The translations under genes were made by a program, and so were the position numbers. The notes under the pieces are model-generated. The model saw only the letters and a program-made list of their open reading frames with translations. It was not told the DNA's origin and made no database searches. Of a DNA stretch of 64,000 nucleotides, positions 55,358-62,825 are shown in pieces (the stretch's first letter is position 1; every line of letters begins with the position of its first letter). The stretch is taken from NCBI RefSeq assembly GCF_021405525.1, contig NZ_JAGQAG010000001.1, positions 1,674,001-1,738,000 on the forward strand. Reading direction: 5' to 3'. The stretch comes from Ruegeria pomeroyi (GTDB lineage Bacteria; Pseudomonadota; Alphaproteobacteria; Rhodobacterales; Rhodobacteraceae).

Positions 55358-56010
55358 TCGCCCTGTTGAAACGCGACCTGGTGCTGGCCTTTCGGGCCGG
55401 GGGCGGCTTTGGCCTGGGGCTGGCGTTTTTCCTGATCGTCACCGTTCTGGTGCCGTTTTCGGTGGGGCCGCAATCGGCGCTCTTGTCCTCGATTGCGCCG
55501 GGGGTGCTGTGGCTGGGGGCGCTTCTGGCCTGCCTCCTGTCGCTCGACCGCCTGTTGGCGCTCGATTGGGAGGACGGCACGCTCGACCTGCTGGCCACCG
55601 CGCCGCTGCCGCTGGAATCGGTGGTGACGATGAAGGCGCTGGCCCATTGGCTGACCACCGGCCTGCCGCTGGTGCTGGCCGCGCCGGTGCTGGGGGTGCT
55701 TCTGAACCTGCCCGCCCCCGGCTTTGTCTGGCTGGTGGTCTCGCTCTTGCTGGGCACGCCGGCGCTGAGCGTGGTGGGCACGTTCGGCGCCGCGCTGACC
55801 GTGGGGCTGAAGCGCGGCGGGCTGTTGCTGTCGCTGCTGGTGCTGCCGCTTTATGTGCCCACGCTGATCTTTGGCGCCGAGGTGGCGCGGCGCGGGGCTG
55901 CGGGGATGGAGGTGGCCACGCCGCTTCTGATGCTGGCGGGGATCACCGCCGCCGCCATCGCTCTGCTCCCCTTTGCCAGCGCCGCCGTCCTCCGCGTCAA
56001 TCTGCGTTGA
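55354..56010 (+). CDS. ccmB: Heme exporter protein CcmB
   Basis: A 218-residue inner-membrane permease with six helices. Marks are [40 protein letters not shown] and the family's [14 protein letters not shown]. It pairs with CcmA. Translation is coupled to ccmA by the overlap (GTGA, a GTG start). Confidence 0.94.
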   Translation: MIALLKRDLVLAFRAGGGFGLGLAFFLIVTVLVPFSVGPQSALLSSIAPGVLWLGALLACLLSLDRLLALDWEDGTLDLLATAPLPLESVVTMKALAHWLTTGLPLVLAAPVLGVLLNLPAPGFVWLVVSLLLGTPALSVVGTFGAALTVGLKRGGLLLSLLVLPLYVPTLIFGAEVARRGAAGMEVATPLLMLAGITAAAIALLPFASAAVLRVNLR

Positions 56011-56055
56011 CGCAAGTCAATTGAGAACCGCCCCGCTTCGCACTAGATAGGACCC

Positions 56056-56829
56056 ATGACGATATCGACGAGACTCAACGCGCTCTGGGAATATGCCAAC
56101 CCGCGCAAGTTCCTGGCCCTGACCGAGCGGGTCCTGCCCGCGCTGTGGGTGCTGACTGCGGTTACCCTTGTGGGTGGTCTGGTCTGGGGCTTTTTCTTCA
56201 CGCCTGACGATTACAAGCAGGGGTCCACCGTCAAGATCATCTATATCCATGTGCCCTCGGCCTTTCTGGCCACCAGCGTCTGGTTCATGATGCTGGTGAC
56301 CTCGCTGGTCTGGCTGATCCGGCGCCACCATGTCAGCGCGCTGGCCGCGCGCGCGGCGGCGCCCGTGGGCACGGTGATGACGCTGATCGCGCTGATCACC
56401 GGGGCGATCTGGGGCCAGCCCATGTGGGGCACCTGGTGGGAATGGGACCCGCGCCTGACCTCGTTCCTGGTGCTGTTCCTGTTCTACCTCGGCTACATGG
56501 CCCTGTGGGAGGCGATCGAGGATGGTGATACCGCCGCCGACCTGACCTCGGTCCTGTGCCTTGTCGGCTCGGTCTTTGCGGTGCTCAGCCGCTATGCGGT
56601 CTATTTCTGGAACCAGGGCCTGCATCAAGGGGCCTCGGTGTTGCGCGCGGGCGCGGTCAGTGGCACCGATACCGAGGAGAAGGTGAGCAATGTCTATGCC
56701 TATCCGCTGCTTCTGTGTCTGCTGGGTTTTGGCCTGTTGTTCGTGACGCTGGTCTTTTACCGCACCGGAACCGAGATCCGGGCGCGCCGGATCAAGGCGC
56801 TGATGGCACGCGAAAGGGCAAACGGATGA
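56056..56829 (+). CDS. ccmC: Heme exporter protein CcmC
   Basis: A 257-residue six-helix protein that presents heme to CcmE. The tryptophan-rich WWD motif is WGTWWEWDPRLTSFLVLFLF, flanked by conserved His (IHVPSAF and ASVLRAG regions). It begins 45 bases after ccmB and its stop overlaps the start of ccmD. Confidence 0.95.
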   Translation: MTISTRLNALWEYANPRKFLALTERVLPALWVLTAVTLVGGLVWGFFFTPDDYKQGSTVKIIYIHVPSAFLATSVWFMMLVTSLVWLIRRHHVSALAARAAAPVGTVMTLIALITGAIWGQPMWGTWWEWDPRLTSFLVLFLFYLGYMALWEAIEDGDTAADLTSVLCLVGSVFAVLSRYAVYFWNQGLHQGASVLRAGAVSGTDTEEKVSNVYAYPLLLCLLGFGLLFVTLVFYRTGTEIRARRIKALMARERANG

Positions 56830-56984
56830 TCCCCGATCTGGGCAAATATGCCGCCACGGTGCTGAGCGCCTATGGCGCCTCGCTGGTGCTGCTGATCGGT
56901 CTGGTGGCGCTCAGCCTGCGGCGCGGCCGCAAGCTGCGCGCCGAGATGGAAAAGATCGAACAGAGGATGTCGCGCAATGGCTAG
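56826..56984 (+). CDS. ccmD: Heme exporter protein CcmD
   Basis: A 52-residue single-helix protein. MIPDLGKYAATVLSAYGASL leads into the helix, then a basic and charged tail (LRRGRKLRAEMEKIEQRMSR). CcmD helps release holo-CcmE. The ATGA overlap with ccmC and the overlap of eight bases with ccmG support the call. It is too short for many gene finders. Confidence 0.92.
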   Translation: MIPDLGKYAATVLSAYGASLVLLIGLVALSLRRGRKLRAEMEKIEQRMSRNG

Positions 56985-57516
56985 GATTTCGCCGCTGATG
57001 GTGGCGCCGCCGCTGATTTTCGGCGCCTTCGTTCTGCTGGCCGCCGTCGGCATGTTCCGCGACGATCCCGAGGCGCTGCCCTCGGCGCGCGAGGGGCAAG
57101 CGGCGCCGCCGCTGGTGCTGACCGCCTTTCCCGGCGCACCGGGCTTTGACGATGCCACCCTGCGCGACGGCAAGGTGAAACTGGTCAATTACTGGGCCAG
57201 CTGGTGCGCGCCTTGTCGGGCCGAACATCCCAGCCTTGAAAAGCTCGCGGGCGAGGGCATCCCGATCTACGGCATCAACTACAAGGACAAGGTGGAAAAC
57301 GCGCAGGGCTTTCTGGACGAACTGGGCAATCCCTTTGTCGCGCTGGGCCGTGACGAGCAGGGGCGCACCGCCCTTGACTGGGGCGTCTACGGCGTACCCG
57401 AGACCTATGTAATTGCAGGCGACGGCACCATCATGCTGCGCTTTGCCGGGCCGATAACTGAAAGGGTGATCGACAGCACCATCCGCCCGGCGCTGGAAAA
57501 GGCTGCGGCGAAATAG
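56977..57516 (+). CDS. ccmG: Thiol:disulfide interchange protein CcmG/DsbE
   Basis: A 179-residue membrane-anchored thioredoxin with an N-terminal helix (MVAPPLIFGAFVLLAAVGMF) and the active site WASWCAPCRAEH. The conserved GVYGVPETYVI has the cis-Pro. It reduces the apocytochrome c heme-binding cysteines. ccmE, ccmF and ccmH are not in the window. The gene is the last of the ccm run and is followed by decayed mobile DNA. Confidence 0.94.
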   Translation: MARISPLMVAPPLIFGAFVLLAAVGMFRDDPEALPSAREGQAAPPLVLTAFPGAPGFDDATLRDGKVKLVNYWASWCAPCRAEHPSLEKLAGEGIPIYGINYKDKVENAQGFLDELGNPFVALGRDEQGRTALDWGVYGVPETYVIAGDGTIMLRFAGPITERVIDSTIRPALEKAAAK

Positions 57517-57736
57517 GCGTGTGGTTTCACCTGTTTCTGACATAAGGGTTACGGTTGGTTGCCCCCCGCTACTTGCCCTAGGAGAGTATTCTCCGCATGC
57601 GGCTTCGCGAGATGGAGCATTGATCTCTCACCGTCAAAATGGCTCGGTGCTACCGTCGCCTCTGTATCCCTAGGGTCAGGATGCTTTGATTTTGAGTGGG
57701 CTGCATGATTCACGGCCGGGCAAACGGAGCGGTGAC

Positions 57737-58103
57737 ATGAGCGACCTTTGTTGGCGTACCGACGAGCAAATGGCCAGGCTCGCCCCTTTTCCCGAAGTCG
57801 CATGGCAAGTACCGGATCGATGACAGGCGGGTATTGAGCGGGATTATCTTTGTCAATCGCAATGGATTGCGCTGGCGAGACGCCTCGGAAGCTTTGGGTC
57901 ACACAAGACGGCTCTCCAGCCGGTGGAGGCGTTGGAGCGAGAAGGGCATATTCGCGCGAATTATGGTCGGTTTGGCCGCCGAGCACGGAGAAGAGAAGAC
58001 AATATTAATAGACGCAACCGCTCTCACGGCACACCGCACCGCGACCAGTATGGTCGCGAGAAAGGAATGCCGCAGCAGTCGTTTTTCGCGCGAAAGTCGC
58101 TGA
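57737..58103 (+). pseudogene. IS5-type transposase remnant, frameshifted and truncated
   Basis: From ATG the frame reads MSDLCWRTDEQMARLAPF, then loses frame near 57782-57790 by a net two-base loss (or one gained). In the next frame it reads KSHGKYRIDDRRVLSGIIFV, NRNGLRWRDASEALGHTRRL, ATALTAHRTATSMVARKE and then stops. The order of motifs fits the N-terminal half of IS5/IS427-type transposases; the C-terminal DDE part is missing. No full terminal repeats are seen. The region 57517-57736 upstream holds no gene and probably the left end of the same element. Confidence 0.75.
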
Positions 58104-58194
58104 TTTGCGAAGAACGACCTCTCCATGTTTTCTTGATGACCTGTGCTCGGTACTTGGTGCCAGATTTGTTCTTGCGCTCTACGATAGTGCCCAT
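58066..58194 (-). pseudogene. Integrase N-terminus remnant
   Basis: A minus-strand frame with a strong AAGGAG site reads MGTIVERKNKSGTKYRAQVI followed by KKTWRGRSSQISDFRAKN, then stops after about 60 residues. The start matches the N-terminal arm-binding part of phage-type tyrosine integrases (MGTI-R-RK-K-G-YRAQ). The body is missing, cut where the IS5-type remnant begins. It points away from dusA, whose start is 140 bases off. Confidence 0.55.
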
Positions 58195-58333
58195 TATTTC
58201 CCACTCCTTGTTTTTGGCAGTCCAATAATATGGGCCTCTCGTATGCCAAGCTGCTAGTGGGTATGCAAAGAACTAATAAACGTCGGAAAATCCCGCAAAA
58301 TAGGGTTCAATAACGTGGTCGCGAAGTTCAACG

Positions 58334-59335
58334 ATGGTGGCTGAAAAGACAGAAAACTCCTTGGTTTCCAAGGCGGCCCGCCTGTCTGTCGCACCCATGA
58401 TGGACTGGACGGACCGGCATTGCCGTTACCTGCACCGGCTGCTGAGCCGCGAGGTGTTGCTTTATACCGAGATGGTGACCGCGCCGGCCCTGGTGCGCGG
58501 GGGGGCGCTTCATCTGTTGGAGTACAGTCCTGAAGAACACCCGGTGGCCCTGCAACTGGGCGGCTCGGACCCCGAGGAGCTGGCGCAGGCGGCGCGGTTG
58601 GGGGCCGAGGCGGGGTATGACGAGATCAATCTCAACTGCGGCTGTCCCTCGGACAGGGTGCAGTCAGGGACATTCGGCGCGGTGCTGATGAAACATCCCG
58701 GGCTGGTGGCCGAGTGTGTCGCCGCCATGCGCGCGGCGGTCGATGTCGAGGTGACGGTCAAATGCCGGATCGGGGTCGACGATCAGGACCCCGAGACCGT
58801 GCTGCCCGATTTCCTGGAACAGATCGCCGGGGCAGGGTGCCAGCGGGTCATCATCCATGCGCGCAAGGCCTGGTTGCAGGGGCTGAGCCCCAAGGAAAAT
58901 CGGGATATTCCGCCGCTCGATTACGATCTGGTGCACCGGATGAAGGCGCGCTTTCCCGAGATGCATATCTCGATCAATGGCGGCATCGACACGCTCGCGG
59001 CGGCGCGGGCGCATCTGGATGCGGGGCTGGATGGGGTGATGATCGGGCGGGCGGCCTATCACCAGCCCGCCGATATCCTGTGCCAGGCCGATCCGCTGAT
59101 CTATGGCGCAGGCAAGGCCAGCGACCCTGTGACGGTGGTGCGCGCCATGCTGCCCTATATCGAGGCGCATCTGGCCACGGGCGGGCGGCTGCATCAGGTG
59201 ACCCGGCACATGCTGGGCCTGTTTGCCGGGCGCCCGGGGGCGCGCGGCTGGCGGCGGATGCTGTCCGAAGGCGCGGTGCGCCCGGGCGCCGGGCCGGAAC
59301 TGGTCGAGGCGGCGCTGGAACAGGTCACCGGGTAA
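58334..59335 (+). CDS. dusA: tRNA-dihydrouridine synthase A
   Basis: A 333-residue FMN enzyme that reduces U20/U20a in tRNA. Marks are SVAPMMDWTDRHCRYLHR, LQLGGSDPEELAQAARLG, INLNCGCPSDRVQSGTFGAV with the catalytic Cys, KCRIGVDDQ, HARKAWLQGLSPKENR and INGGIDTLAAA. The N-terminal 14 residues are variable. The 5' part is a known site of integration of prophages and islands, and a decayed integrase lies just upstream. Confidence 0.95.
   Translation: MVAEKTENSLVSKAARLSVAPMMDWTDRHCRYLHRLLSREVLLYTEMVTAPALVRGGALHLLEYSPEEHPVALQLGGSDPEELAQAARLGAEAGYDEINLNCGCPSDRVQSGTFGAVLMKHPGLVAECVAAMRAAVDVEVTVKCRIGVDDQDPETVLPDFLEQIAGAGCQRVIIHARKAWLQGLSPKENRDIPPLDYDLVHRMKARFPEMHISINGGIDTLAAARAHLDAGLDGVMIGRAAYHQPADILCQADPLIYGAGKASDPVTVVRAMLPYIEAHLATGGRLHQVTRHMLGLFAGRPGARGWRRMLSEGAVRPGAGPELVEAALEQVTG
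58391..58438 (+). other. Possible attachment site in the 5' part of dusA
   Basis: The bases coding for APMMDWTDRHCRYLHR are the segment of dusA where integrative elements are known to recombine. No second copy of this sequence is seen in the window, so the outer end of the former element is lost or lies elsewhere. Confidence 0.3.
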
Positions 59336-59366
59336 GCGCCGCGACCTTGGGAAAAGGGAGGATGCA

Positions 59367-59783
59367 ATGATTGCCTATGTCACTGTTGGCGCCGATGACA
59401 TCGCTGCCGCGAAACGGTTCTATTCGGCCTTCCTGCCGGCGCTGGGCTATGGTCTGAAAGAAGGGCCCGAGGGCCTCAGCTATGCGCTGCCGGTGGCGCC
59501 GGGACAGTCGCCTGTCTTTCCGGATTTCTACGTCAAACCGCCCTTTGACGGTGGTGCGGCCTCGGCGGGTAACGGCGCCATGGTTGCCTTTGAGGCCAGC
59601 AATCAGGCGCAGGTGCGAGCGTTGCATGCCGCGGCCCTTGTCGCGGGCGGCGCGGACGAGGGGCAACCGGGGTTTCGCCCCGATTACGGGCCGCGGTTCT
59701 ATGTGGGCTATCTGCGTGATCCGCAGGGCAACAAGATCGCGCTGTTTTCCAGCAACCCGGCAGAGCCCGGACGGGACGGGTAA
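59367..59783 (+). CDS. VOC/glyoxalase-type protein
   Basis: A 138-residue protein of the VOC fold: MIAYVTVGADDIAAAKRFYS at the start, MVAFEASNQAQVRALHAAAL in the centre, YVGYLRDPQGNKIALFSSNP at the end. The usual metal His/Glu pattern is not complete, so it may bind rather than turn over its ligand. GGGAGGAT precedes the ATG. It stands 31 bases after dusA and may be co-transcribed. Confidence 0.8.
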   Translation: MIAYVTVGADDIAAAKRFYSAFLPALGYGLKEGPEGLSYALPVAPGQSPVFPDFYVKPPFDGGAASAGNGAMVAFEASNQAQVRALHAAALVAGGADEGQPGFRPDYGPRFYVGYLRDPQGNKIALFSSNPAEPGRDG

Positions 59784-59795
59784 CGCCCGGAGGCG

Positions 59796-60251
59796 TCAGC
59801 GCAGGTGATAGCCGCGAAACTCCTTGACCGTCGACAGGCTGAGCAGCGTCTTCATCTGAGACACTGCCGGTATCGCCGACAGCGAGCTGCGGTAAAGCGC
59901 CTCGTAATCGGCGGGGGAATGCACACAGACCCGGATCAGGAAATCGAACTCGCCGGTGATCATGTGACATTCCAGGATCTCGGGCATCGACAGGATCGCC
60001 TTTTCAAAGGCCTCCAGGTCCTCGCGCCGTTGCGAATTCAGTTTCACCTCGATAAAGACCTGCACCTCCAGCCCCACGGTCTGGCGGTCGATCTGGGCAG
60101 CATAGTTGCGGATGATGCCCTCTGCCTCCATCAGCTTGACGCGCCGGTGACACGCCGATAACGACAGCCCGATCCGCTCGGACAGGGCCGACATCGAGAT
60201 CTGGCCGTCCTGCTGCAAGACGGAAAGAATCTTCTTGTCTAGGCTATCCAT
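59796..60251 (-). CDS. Lrp/AsnC family transcriptional regulator
   Basis: A 151-residue regulator. The N-terminal winged helix is LDKKILSVLQQDGQISMSAL, followed by GLSLSACHRRVKLMEAEGII. The C-terminal RAM domain (FEKAILSMPEILECHMITGE, FDFLIRVCVHSPADYEALYR) binds an amino acid. It is divergent from the stress protein and AGCS symporter genes, which suggests that it senses alanine or another symporter substrate. The frame runs 26 codons upstream; the MDSLDKK start fits the family. Confidence 0.9.
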   Translation of the reverse strand: MDSLDKKILSVLQQDGQISMSALSERIGLSLSACHRRVKLMEAEGIIRNYAAQIDRQTVGLEVQVFIEVKLNSQRREDLEAFEKAILSMPEILECHMITGEFDFLIRVCVHSPADYEALYRSSLSAIPAVSQMKTLLSLSTVKEFRGYHLR

Positions 60252-60252
60252 C

Positions 60253-60323
60253 GGAAATTTTCTCACTTCGTCATTCAGATTAGGATTTTTTCCGAAAATT
60301 TTCCGACTGACAAGGAATTTTCG
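60253..60323. promoter_or_regulatory. Three related A/T-rich motifs in the Lrp promoter
   Basis: GGAAATTTTC at 60253-60262, GAAAATTTTC at 60294-60303 and GGAATTTTCG at 60314-60323. All have the AATTTTC core and lie between the Lrp start and the stress-protein gene. The first is directly at the Lrp ribosome-site region, so binding could repress Lrp itself. The gap is 147 bases in all. Confidence 0.4.
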
Positions 60324-60397
60324 AAACAAATCGCCTGATCTGTGGTGTACTTTACAAGTGCGTCAGAAAGACGCGCAGCATTCCCAGGGAGGAAGAC

Positions 60398-60832
60398 ATG
60401 ACAACCAAATTCGTCGTCGGCTACGACGGCAGCGCGGCGTCCCGCAGGGCGCTCGACTTCGCCATGGAGCGGGCAAAGGCCGGGGGAGCCTCGATCATCG
60501 TCGCACATGTTCTGGAATGGTCGCCCTACTCGTTCCTGACCCCGACCGAGATCGAAGAGCGCCACAAGCGCCGTGCCGAGGAAATGGCGCGCGCTGAAAC
60601 CGCGATCCTGGCGCCGCTCAAGGCGGAACTGGCCAGCAGCGGCGTCGAGGTCGAGACCGCGATCCGCTACGGGCAGGTCGCCGACACGCTGTGTGACATC
60701 GCCACCAAGAGCGGTGCGGCACAAATCTTCATCGCACGTCAGGGTGAAAGCGGCCTGGCCGCGCGTGTTTTCGGCTCGGTTGCCGGAACGCTCGCACAAT
60801 GCGCCCCCGTGCCTTGCACGATCGTGCCGTAA
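60398..60832 (+). CDS. Universal stress protein
   Basis: A 144-residue UspA-fold protein. The N-terminus KFVVGYDGSAASRRALDFAM and C-terminus IARQGESGLAARVFGSVAGTLAQ, then VPCTIVP, show the ATP-type nucleotide site (G-x2-G-x9-G(S/T)). It lies 23 bases before the symporter gene. Such pairs of stress protein and transporter are common in marine bacteria, where the stress protein may tune the transporter. Confidence 0.9.
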   Translation: MTTKFVVGYDGSAASRRALDFAMERAKAGGASIIVAHVLEWSPYSFLTPTEIEERHKRRAEEMARAETAILAPLKAELASSGVEVETAIRYGQVADTLCDIATKSGAAQIFIARQGESGLAARVFGSVAGTLAQCAPVPCTIVP

Positions 60833-60855
60833 ACGGCCAACAGACGAGGGATATC

Positions 60856-62400
60856 ATGAACACATCCATCAAAGCCGCGGCACTGGCCGCGCCCGTGGCC
60901 ATGCTGAGTGCGGCACCGGTCCTTGCCCAGTCCATCGACGAGAAGGTCAATCAGATCTTCGCAAGCTCGACCGGTTGGTTCGTCAATTTCATCTTCAGCC
61001 CCTTTCCCGGCACTTCCTTTCCCTGGATCGTGATGTGGCTGGTGATCGCCGCTACGGTGTTCACGCTCTATTTCGGGTTCATCCAGTTCCGGGCGTTTCC
61101 GCATTCCATCTCGCTGGTCAAGGGCGACTATTCCGACCCCAATGATGCGGGCGAGGTCAGCCATTTCCAGGCGCTGGCCACCGCGCTGTCGGGTACCGTG
61201 GGTCTGGGCAACATCGCCGGTGTGGCCGTTGCCGTGGGCATCGGCGGTCCGGGCGCGACCTTCTGGATGATCCTCGCCGGCCTGATGGGCATGGCGTCGA
61301 AATTCACCGAATGTACGCTTGGTGTGAAATACCGCAACGAATATGCAGACGGCACCGTTTCGGGCGGCCCGATGTATTACATGACCAAGGGTTTTGAAGA
61401 GCGCGGCATTCCGGCGGGCAAGTTCCTGGCCATCCTGTTCTCGATCTTCTGTATCCTGGGCGCCTTTGGTGGCGGCAACATGTTCCAGGCCAACCAGGCG
61501 CATGCGCAGATCACCAATGTTGTGGGTGAGTTCCCGGGCTGGATCACCGGTCTGATCTTTGCCGGTATCGTCTTTGCCGTGATCGTCGGCGGCCTGAAAT
61601 CCATCGCCAGCGTGACCGAAAAGGTTGTGCCGTTCATGGGCGTGCTCTATGTGGCCACCGCGCTGGTCATCATCCTGATGAACGCGGACATGATCGGCTG
61701 GGCATTCGGCCAGATCTTTGCCGGCGCCTTTACCGGGCTGGGCATTGCCGGTGGCATGGTCGGCGCGCTGATCCAGGGCTTCAAGCGGGCCGCCTTCTCG
61801 AACGAGGCGGGCGTGGGTTCGGCTGCCATCGCCCACTCGGCGGTGCGCACCAAGGAGCCGATCACCGAAGGCTTCGTGTCGCTGCTGGAGCCGTTCATCG
61901 ACACCGTGGTGATCTGCACCATGACCGCGCTGGTGATCATCATCACCGGTCAGTTGGTCAGCGATCCCAATACCGGCCTCTACCTGCTGGACGAGGGCGC
62001 AAGCACCATCCAGACCGTGGACGGCAACAAGGGCGTGGCTCTGACTTCGGCGGCCTTCTCCTCGGCCTTCCCGTTCTTCAAGTACATCCTGGCCATCGCG
62101 GTGATCCTGTTTGCCTTCTCGACCATGATCAGCTGGTCCTATTACGGCCTCAAGGCCTGGACCTTCCTGTTCGGCGAAGGCCAGACCAAGGAACTGGTGT
62201 TCAAGGTGATCTTCTGCATCTTCGTGGTGATCGGCGCGTCGGCCAGCCTGGGCCCGGTCATCGACTTCTCGGATGCGGCGATCTTTGCCATGGCGGTTGT
62301 CAACATCATCGCACTCTATCTGCTGATGCCGATCGTCAAGAAAGAGCTCGACTCCTACCTGTCGCGGCTCAAGTCGGGCGAGATCAAGAAGTTCAGCTAA
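60856..62400 (+). CDS. AGCS family sodium:alanine/glycine symporter
   Basis: A 514-residue Na+-coupled amino-acid symporter. Signature regions are ALSGTVGLGNIAGVAVAVGI, GPMYYMTKGFEERG, AFGGGNMFQANQAH and FSNEAGVGSAAIAHSAV. About eleven membrane helices follow the N-terminal part, whose first 25 residues look like a signal peptide (VLAQ end). ATG with ACGAGGG upstream. It probably moves alanine or glycine and could be under the Lrp regulator. A strong terminator follows. Confidence 0.92.
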   Translation: MNTSIKAAALAAPVAMLSAAPVLAQSIDEKVNQIFASSTGWFVNFIFSPFPGTSFPWIVMWLVIAATVFTLYFGFIQFRAFPHSISLVKGDYSDPNDAGEVSHFQALATALSGTVGLGNIAGVAVAVGIGGPGATFWMILAGLMGMASKFTECTLGVKYRNEYADGTVSGGPMYYMTKGFEERGIPAGKFLAILFSIFCILGAFGGGNMFQANQAHAQITNVVGEFPGWITGLIFAGIVFAVIVGGLKSIASVTEKVVPFMGVLYVATALVIILMNADMIGWAFGQIFAGAFTGLGIAGGMVGALIQGFKRAAFSNEAGVGSAAIAHSAVRTKEPITEGFVSLLEPFIDTVVICTMTALVIIITGQLVSDPNTGLYLLDEGASTIQTVDGNKGVALTSAAFSSAFPFFKYILAIAVILFAFSTMISWSYYGLKAWTFLFGEGQTKELVFKVIFCIFVVIGASASLGPVIDFSDAAIFAMAVVNIIALYLLMPIVKKELDSYLSRLKSGEIKKFS

Positions 62401-62420
62401 CTGGCTGAGGCTTCGATGAA

Positions 62421-62447
62421 AAGGGCGGGGGAAACCCCGCCCTTATT
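62421..62447 (+). terminator. Terminator of the symporter gene
   Basis: AAGGGCGGGG and CCCCGCCCTT pair perfectly over 10 bp around GAAA, with a short T-containing tail (ATTAG). It is 21 bases after the stop. Confidence 0.85.
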
Positions 62448-62825
62448 AGTTGTAGGTAAGGTATGCGCCCTGAATGCCTCTGTTGCCAAGGATTGTGTTT
62501 TCGATCGTAAACTCGCTCCGGCCCCGTGGCTCCAGCGCCAGGCCATCGTCTACTCAAAAAGTCTGGTTTGCGGACGAAACAGTCCTGAGCTGACACGCCA
62601 ATGCTCTTGCAGCAATACACTGCATTTGCGGCGGCATCCTTTCGGTGATGCCACACATTTCACCGAACCGGACCACCAATCTTGCCATTTCCAGTGGATC
62701 TTCAAATAAACCTACTCTGCAGATTGAATTCTGCGATCGCGATATGGGGTAGGTCGACCAACCACATGGCCCGGCCTGGTCCTGTAGCTTCATGCAGTGG
62801 GATACAGTTTAGAAAGGTCCCGGCT
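62448..62825. other. 378-base region without a clear gene
   Basis: Between the symporter terminator and the amidohydrolase stop. The base composition is lower in GC than the flanks. Short open frames exist on both strands (for example, one reading GLFEDPLEMARLVVRFGEMC on the minus strand), but none has a good ribosome site or a recognised match. It could be decayed coding or mobile DNA. Confidence 0.4.

Noticed and set aside
57899-58249. 117-codon minus-strand frame over the scar
   Set aside because: The integrase-like frame beside it has a better start site and motif; this frame has no match and runs across the transposase remnant.
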